A stretch of 9,531 nucleotides of DNA from CAYPTJ01 sp964413845 (GTDB lineage Bacteria; Patescibacteriota; WWE3; 9FT-COMBO-53-11), in contig CAYPTJ010000040.1 of the NCBI GenBank assembly GCA_964413845.1, positions 1-9,531 on the forward strand, given 5' to 3'. Of the stretch, positions 6,576 through 9,531 are shown in pieces. The stretch's first letter is position 1; each line of letters begins with the position of its first letter. The notes beneath the pieces were generated by a model, which was not told where the DNA came from, ran no database searches, and worked only from the letters and a program-made list of their open reading frames with translations. The position numbers and the translations under genes are program-made.

Positions 6576-7283
6576 ATGCACCCTAACAGATTAAAGCCTT
6601 TGATTCTTTGGCTTCTTAAGAGGATCTACAGGATTGAATGCTGCGGAAGAGAAAACCTTGAATCCCTCAAAGCCCATCTTGAGGAAGGATCAGCTATTCT
6701 TTGCTTCAACCACCTTTCCTTTGACGATACGATTGTTTTGTTAGCCGCCCTTCTCCCGGGCGTCGAAGGAAAGATCGCGAAGATGATTATCCCTTTTTCA
6801 AGAAGACATTGGGGGAAACCTTGGGGATGGTTCGTACGTCTCACCGCCCCTCTTTTAGGCCTTAAGGTCCTCCCAGTTGTTCAGCATTATGAAAGAGAGA
6901 AAGGGATCTATCCCCCCGAACACATCTTCTCTTTGGACCGGCGATTTGCTAAAGCAGCCCACGAGGTTCTGAAAACAACCGGAGGGGTAATTCTCCTTGC
7001 TCCCGAGGGCCATCGAACCGAAACCCGAAAACTTCAACCCCCTCAGAAAGGAATAGAATCCCTGCTGAAGTGGGTTGAAAAAAGAGGTTTTGCAACCAAA
7101 GTAATACCGATAGGAATTACGCCTCCTAAAGGATACAGCCGGTTGATCAACCCTGGGAAATGTTTCACCATCCACTTTGGTCCCCTCTTTTCTTCAGAGG
7201 AGATAAGAGAACAGGCCCAAACCTTTTCCCTCTCCCCTGGGGAGGCGATCATGAGAGAGATCTCCCAATTAATCGCTACTTAA
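6576..7283 (+). CDS. PlsC-like glycerolipid acyltransferase
   Basis: The 235-residue protein has the block order of the lysophosphatidate acyltransferase (PlsC/LPLAT) superfamily, which transfers acyl chains to a lipid acceptor at the inner membrane face. Block I is NHLSFDD (45-51), giving the catalytic HX4D pair H46/D51. Block III is PEGHRTE (143-149), matching the acceptor-binding EGTR with His in place of Thr. Block IV is VIPIGITPP (176-184). A basic, hydrophobic N-terminus (about 5-20) probably associates with the membrane. It is the only plus-strand gene, with its own promoter, a strong Shine-Dalgarno and a terminator, so it is regulated apart from its neighbours. The exact acceptor (lysophosphatidate or another lipid) cannot be read from the sequence. 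Confidence 0.88.
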   Translation: MHPNRLKPLILWLLKRIYRIECCGRENLESLKAHLEEGSAILCFNHLSFDDTIVLLAALLPGVEGKIAKMIIPFSRRHWGKPWGWFVRLTAPLLGLKVLPVVQHYEREKGIYPPEHIFSLDRRFAKAAHEVLKTTGGVILLAPEGHRTETRKLQPPQKGIESLLKWVEKRGFATKVIPIGITPPKGYSRLINPGKCFTIHFGPLFSSEEIREQAQTFSLSPGEAIMREISQLIAT

Positions 7284-7320
7284 AAGCGGAGTTTTTCAAG
7301 CTCCGCTTTCTTTATTTTTT
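7283..7320. terminator. Bidirectional intrinsic terminator between convergent genes
   Basis: AAAGCGGAG (7283-7291) pairs with CTCCGCTTT (7301-7309), and the inner bases extend the stem across a small loop. On the plus strand TTTCTTTATTTTTT follows; on the minus strand the stem is followed by TTTTAA. It begins in the acyltransferase stop codon and its T-tract overlaps the stop of the minus-strand hydrolase gene, so one hairpin can end both transcripts. Confidence 0.85.
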
Positions 7321-7794
7321 CTTCAGCTTCCGATGCCACCAGATCACCTCCACTTTCCTTCCGCCACCAAAGGTCCAATGATGATATTTGGGTACATGCG
7401 CTGAGGCGCTGTTGCTGATTGCCTTGCCCCTCCCCATGTAAAACCCGATATGGCCGAACCATTTACCTCCCATCTTTTTCCTTTCCCAGACAAGCACCGC
7501 CCCCACCCGCGGTTTTTTAATCTTGTACCAACCCGACTCCTCCATATCCTCTACAGTCCGACCAAGGGTTAGATGCACCTCCTCAATGAGATCAAAGATC
7601 GTTAGAATCGTCGAAACGAAGAAGGCACAGGAGCGAACCCCACCGATCGTGACATCTGTCTTCCTCCCGTTAACCTTGGCATAAAAGTTACGGAACGTAT
7701 CAGCGCCAACGCTGTTTTTGATCGCGGCGAGATAAGAATCAAAAAGAAGCGGTTTAACTTTTATTTCCTTTTTGGAGCGTTTCTTGGCCACCAT
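7312..7794 (-). CDS. Putative papain-fold (NlpC/P60- or CHAP-like) cysteine hydrolase
   Basis: The 160-residue protein has the layout of a papain-fold amidase/peptidase: a cysteine at the head of a helix (C56 in RSCAFFVSTIL), then a PRVGAVLVWE strand (95-104), a histidine at the start of a strand (H115 in FGHIGFYMG) and a polar residue shortly after (N128 in ISNSAS), which could complete a Cys-His-polar triad. NlpC/P60 and CHAP enzymes usually cut peptidoglycan peptides. No signal peptide or membrane segment is present, only a Lys-rich N-terminus, so if it acts on cell wall its export is unexplained; an intracellular role is possible. AGGAG (7800-7804) five bases before the ATG supports the start. 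Its promoter shares a 19-base block with that of the neighbouring TrpR-like gene, suggesting it is that regulator's target. Family assignment is tentative. Confidence 0.65.
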   Translation of the reverse strand: MVAKKRSKKEIKVKPLLFDSYLAAIKNSVGADTFRNFYAKVNGRKTDVTIGGVRSCAFFVSTILTIFDLIEEVHLTLGRTVEDMEESGWYKIKKPRVGAVLVWERKKMGGKWFGHIGFYMGRGKAISNSASAHVPKYHHWTFGGGRKVEVIWWHRKLKKK

Positions 7795-7799
7795 AACTT

Positions 7800-7830
7800 C
7801 TCCTGCAGTACTATATTACAACGTGTATTA
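7800..7830 (-). promoter_or_regulatory. Promoter, operator-like site and ribosome-binding site of the hydrolase gene
   Basis: On the minus strand the -10 box is TAATAT (7813-7818); a start near 7806 would give a 12-base leader carrying AGGAG (7800-7804). Overlapping the -10 is TACACGTTGTA (7817-7827), a TACA/TGTA inverted pair. Bases 7806-7824 match 8171-8189 at 18 of 19 positions. The -35 region (CACAGT at 17-base spacing) is poor, so the promoter may be weak or need help. Confidence 0.6.
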
Positions 7831-7862
7831 ATAAAACTGTGGCCGTTTAGCAAACAAGCCAA

Positions 7863-8168
7863 CTAACACAATTTTGCAATCACCCGGAGAAGAAAATCAT
7901 CAGCCCGATGAAGAATGTTGCTCAACTTGTTGATTGTTGTCGGGGTAAGATTAAGTTTCCTGCTAATCTCGTTGTAAGACTTTCTCCGATACAGGAGTTT
8001 AAACGCCCCCAATCTCTTAGAAAACATCTTTATCTCCGTAGGGGTGAAGAGGGCTTGCAAAAACCGCAACCTCTCCCGGCGATCCAAAGACTCCAAATCC
8101 TCCCAGAACTCTTTAATTAACTGCCTTTCCTCGGCCGGGTTCGTCTGCCGCCGCGATACCTTAGTCAT
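7863..8168 (-). CDS. TrpR-related (YerC/YecD-type) helix-turn-helix DNA-binding protein
   Basis: The 101-residue all-helical protein matches the TrpR-like group: an acidic/basic N-terminal helix region, then the hallmark segment TPTEIKMFSKRLGAFKLL (42-59) corresponding to the 'LTP.E...L..R....LL' pattern, and the helix-turn-helix SYNEISRKLNLTPTTINKLS (64-83). TrpR-family proteins bind DNA as dimers; the ligand of YerC/YecD-type members is not generally known, and tryptophan should not be assumed. A perfect palindrome in its own promoter and a near-copy in the promoter of the downstream hydrolase gene point to autoregulation and control of that gene (inference). There is no Shine-Dalgarno, and the predicted transcript begins about 3 bases before ATG, so translation is probably leaderless-like. 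Confidence 0.88.
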   Translation of the reverse strand: MTKVSRRQTNPAEERQLIKEFWEDLESLDRRERLRFLQALFTPTEIKMFSKRLGAFKLLYRRKSYNEISRKLNLTPTTINKLSNILHRADDFLLRVIAKLC

Positions 8169-8174
8169 ACCACT

Positions 8175-8206
8175 ACTATATTACAACGTTGTATTCTGGG
8201 AGTCAA
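8175..8206 (-). promoter_or_regulatory. Promoter with palindromic operator for the TrpR-like gene
   Basis: On the minus strand TTGACT (8201-8206) and TAATAT (8178-8183) are spaced by 17 bases, an excellent sigma70-type match. The perfect 12-base palindrome TACAACGTTGTA (8182-8193) fills the spacer and touches the -10 box, the classic position for a repressor site. A start at about 8171 leaves a 3-base leader (GGT) before ATG at 8168. Confidence 0.75.
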
Positions 8207-8223
8207 GGACAGGTTTGCTCCCT

Positions 8224-8940
8224 CTAGCTTTTAATTGGGTTCTGCCTTAGATATTTAAGAAGTTCGATAGACTCCTTAGGCCTCCCCCTTCCTACGGGAA
8301 AGAAGGTGGGGAATACTTTGTATGTAACCCTGCCAATTGGGATAGTTTTGAAAACATTTATGTTGCCTACTCTTGCACTTTTTAAGTGGGCAGAAAGTTT
8401 GATTGACCGCCCCACCAGCGCCTGGAAAGGAAGTAAACCAAAGGTGATAATCAACTTAGGATCAGTGATCCAAATCTCCTCTTTCAAAATCTGAGTATGG
8501 GATTTAATTGCGGCAACACTTGGAGGTGCAGCATCTTTGCTACAACACTTAACCAAATTCGTGAGATACAACCCGGCTTCCTTTAAAGCGTTTGCGACAG
8601 TCAAGATATCATTCTGATCCCATATCCCCTTCTCCGTTGTGCTATAGATCTTCTTTGGAAGAAAACCTGACTCTACCAAAACCCGCCAAAAATTTGAAAC
8701 CCCCATAAAAGGGATTCGAAGACCTCGATGATTAGGATCGGAGGTGATGTTTCGATAAGTGGGATTGATAAGAACAAAGAAGTAATCAGGATTATCAATC
8801 GCTCCCCCACCTAAGATGTGTTGGAGCTTATTTCCCTTTGCTTTGCAAAACGGGCAATTATCTATCTTCCGATTAAGATCTCGCAAAAACCACACTCTTT
8901 CCTTTGGATGTTTAGTATTGATGCTTACCAAAGTACTCAT
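8224..8940 (-). CDS. Uracil-DNA glycosylase superfamily protein with atypical motifs
   Basis: The 238-residue protein follows the order of UDG-superfamily enzymes, which remove uracil or other damaged bases. CPFC (29-32) resembles the first cysteine pair of the Fe-S cluster in family 4 enzymes. Motif 1 is FVLINPTYRN (55-64), closer to the INP of Mug/TDG than to GEAPG. LYLTNLVKC (124-132) matches the 'YITNVVKC' strand, and PKLIITFG (161-168) the 'PKVIVALG' strand. At the third motif family 4 has YHP, but here it reads FFP (213-215), so the usual His is Phe. The fourth cluster cysteine appears replaced by H148. Activity or substrate may therefore differ. It begins at a TAATG overlap with the acetyltransferase gene, so the two are probably co-translated. 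Nfo, encoded nearby, could process abasic products. Family is moderately certain, function less so. Confidence 0.7.
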   Translation of the reverse strand: MSTLVSINTKHPKERVWFLRDLNRKIDNCPFCKAKGNKLQHILGGGAIDNPDYFFVLINPTYRNITSDPNHRGLRIPFMGVSNFWRVLVESGFLPKKIYSTTEKGIWDQNDILTVANALKEAGLYLTNLVKCCSKDAAPPSVAAIKSHTQILKEEIWITDPKLIITFGLLPFQALVGRSIKLSAHLKSARVGNINVFKTIPIGRVTYKVFPTFFPVGRGRPKESIELLKYLRQNPIKS

Positions 8941-9452
8941 TACTGCAATTTCTCAAGCATTTTCTTGGGGTCCCCCGCAATATGGACCCAACGGGTCCTT
9001 TCCCACCCGATCCGGTTATACCATTCCAAAGGGAAGCGGGATTTGACATCGGCGAAACCCTCAAGCGTAGTAATTTGGTATTTTCGGATTGCTTTTTTGA
9101 GGATTGCCAACAGCAGGAGTCTGGCGATTCCTCGCCTCTGGAATTTTGGATGGACAAAAATCTCTGTATCAGAAAGGTGAGGCCCATCCCACCACGGAAC
9201 AATGTCACCTACGATACCTCCCACCACCTTCCCCTTATAAACTGCCACAAAGAAAAGGTCCCTCTGCCTCCTTAAGAAGTACTCAAAAAACTTCTCTGCT
9301 GTGGCGCCTGTCCATTCCTCCCCGACGTTTGCCTTTCTCCAAGCCAAAGCATACACAGCGGCTGCTTTAGGAATTTCGCATCGCTTTAAAACCCGGATCC
9401 GTACATTTGTTATCTCTCTACCATTTTTGATTTCCCTATTGATCTTTTTCAT
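8940..9452 (-). CDS. GNAT-family N-acetyltransferase
   Basis: GNAT enzymes move acetyl from acetyl-CoA to an amine. The 170-residue protein shows the acetyl-CoA pyrophosphate loop QRRGIA (105-110, matching Q/RxxGxG/A) after the strand TEIFVHPKF (96-104), a central VVGGIVGD strand (77-83), and a C-terminal WYNRIGW (144-150) with Y145 where the general-acid tyrosine usually lies. The substrate (protein N-terminus, small molecule or antibiotic) cannot be told. AGGAG (9463-9467), overlapping the upstream SecA stop codon, lies 10 bases before the ATG, and the 3' end overlaps the glycosylase-fold gene by one base (TAATG), so these form one transcription unit. Confidence 0.88.
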   Translation of the reverse strand: MKKINREIKNGREITNVRIRVLKRCEIPKAAAVYALAWRKANVGEEWTGATAEKFFEYFLRRQRDLFFVAVYKGKVVGGIVGDIVPWWDGPHLSDTEIFVHPKFQRRGIARLLLLAILKKAIRKYQITTLEGFADVKSRFPLEWYNRIGWERTRWVHIAGDPKKMLEKLQ

Positions 9453-9465
9453 TTTTTATAAACTC

Positions 9466-9531
9466 CTAGGCCGGTGGAGGTTCAGGATAGTGGCATTTCT
9501 TCCACTTTTTCCCGGAACCACACCAGCAGGG
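9466..9531 (-). CDS. secA: C-terminal SEC-C zinc-binding tail, probably SecA (partial, N-terminus outside window)
   Basis: Reading in from the right edge on the minus strand, 21 codons encode PCWCGSGKKWKKCHYPE, a few prolines and Ala, then TAG. This is the CxCx8CH zinc motif of the SEC-C domain found at the end of SecA, the ATPase that drives Sec-dependent protein export; it binds SecB or ribosomes in other bacteria. SEC-C motifs also end some unrelated proteins, so the symbol rests partly on gene order: secA commonly precedes prfB-ftsE-ftsX. Only the tail is visible. Confidence 0.7.
   Translation of the reverse strand, partial: PCWCGSGKKWKKCHYPEPPPA

Noticed and set aside
8198..8220. GGGAG/CTCCC inverted repeat after the glycosylase-fold gene
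   Set aside because: The stem is five pairs with a loop longer than ten bases and no T-tract follows; the right part overlaps the promoter of the TrpR-like gene.
8818..9180. Plus-strand open frame of 120 codons across the acetyltransferase/glycosylase junction
   Set aside because: It is antisense to two genes with clear motifs and lacks start signals or domain features.
1..9531. CRISPR arrays, tRNA/rRNA genes, insertion sequences, phage genes
   Set aside because: No regularly spaced repeats, no tRNA cloverleaf or conserved rRNA segments, and no transposase, integrase or phage structural motifs were seen on either strand.

Overview
The window reads as a compact bacterial chromosome segment of moderate GC, with almost no free space and nearly all genes on the minus strand. 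The likely source is a Candidate Phyla Radiation (Patescibacteria) genome, possibly Microgenomates. This is inferred from a membrane-anchored divergent Clp ATPase, a small TrpR-related (YerC/YecD-type) regulator, tight packing and an unfamiliar small membrane protein; no marker gene for a firm assignment is present. TAA, TAG and TGA are all used as stops and an intact release factor 2 is encoded, so the standard code (UGA = stop) applies.

In the direction of transcription (right to left) the minus strand starts with the last 21 codons of a SecA-type zinc-binding tail (9466-9531). It continues with a GNAT acetyltransferase (8940-9452) that overlaps a uracil-DNA glycosylase-superfamily protein (8224-8940) at a TAATG junction. 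Next come a TrpR-related DNA-binding protein (7863-8168) and a papain-fold (NlpC/P60- or CHAP-like) putative hydrolase (7312-7794). The last two each have their own promoter, and both promoters carry the same rare 19-bp block around a TACAACGTTGTA-type palindrome, which looks like a small autoregulated two-promoter circuit. A single plus-strand gene, a PlsC-like acyltransferase (6576-7283), is convergent with the hydrolase gene and shares a two-way terminator with it (7283-7320).

Divergent from the acyltransferase, the minus strand carries endonuclease IV (nfo, 5640-6491), a large Clp-type double AAA+ ATPase with an N-terminal membrane region (3050-5626), release factor 2 (prfB, 2036-3049), a small bitopic membrane protein (1471-1959), ftsE (749-1432) and the first 254 codons of ftsX (1-762). 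The order secA-prfB-ftsE-ftsX is a widespread bacterial gene order; here about 6.4 kb of repair, regulatory, hydrolase, lipid and AAA+ genes lies between secA and prfB.

The most unusual items are: (i) the Clp ATPase, whose first ATPase domain has lost Walker A Ser/Thr and arginine-finger residues, whose two pore loops both lack the substrate-gripping tyrosine, which lacks a recognisable ClpP-docking loop, and which is membrane-anchored; (ii) the shared palindromic operator of the TrpR-like/hydrolase pair; (iii) a glycosylase-fold protein with altered catalytic motifs; and (iv) short dispersed hairpin repeats placed directly before start codons in the ftsE end of the operon. No stretch of 300 bases lacks a gene, and I see no tRNA, rRNA, CRISPR array or insertion sequence.
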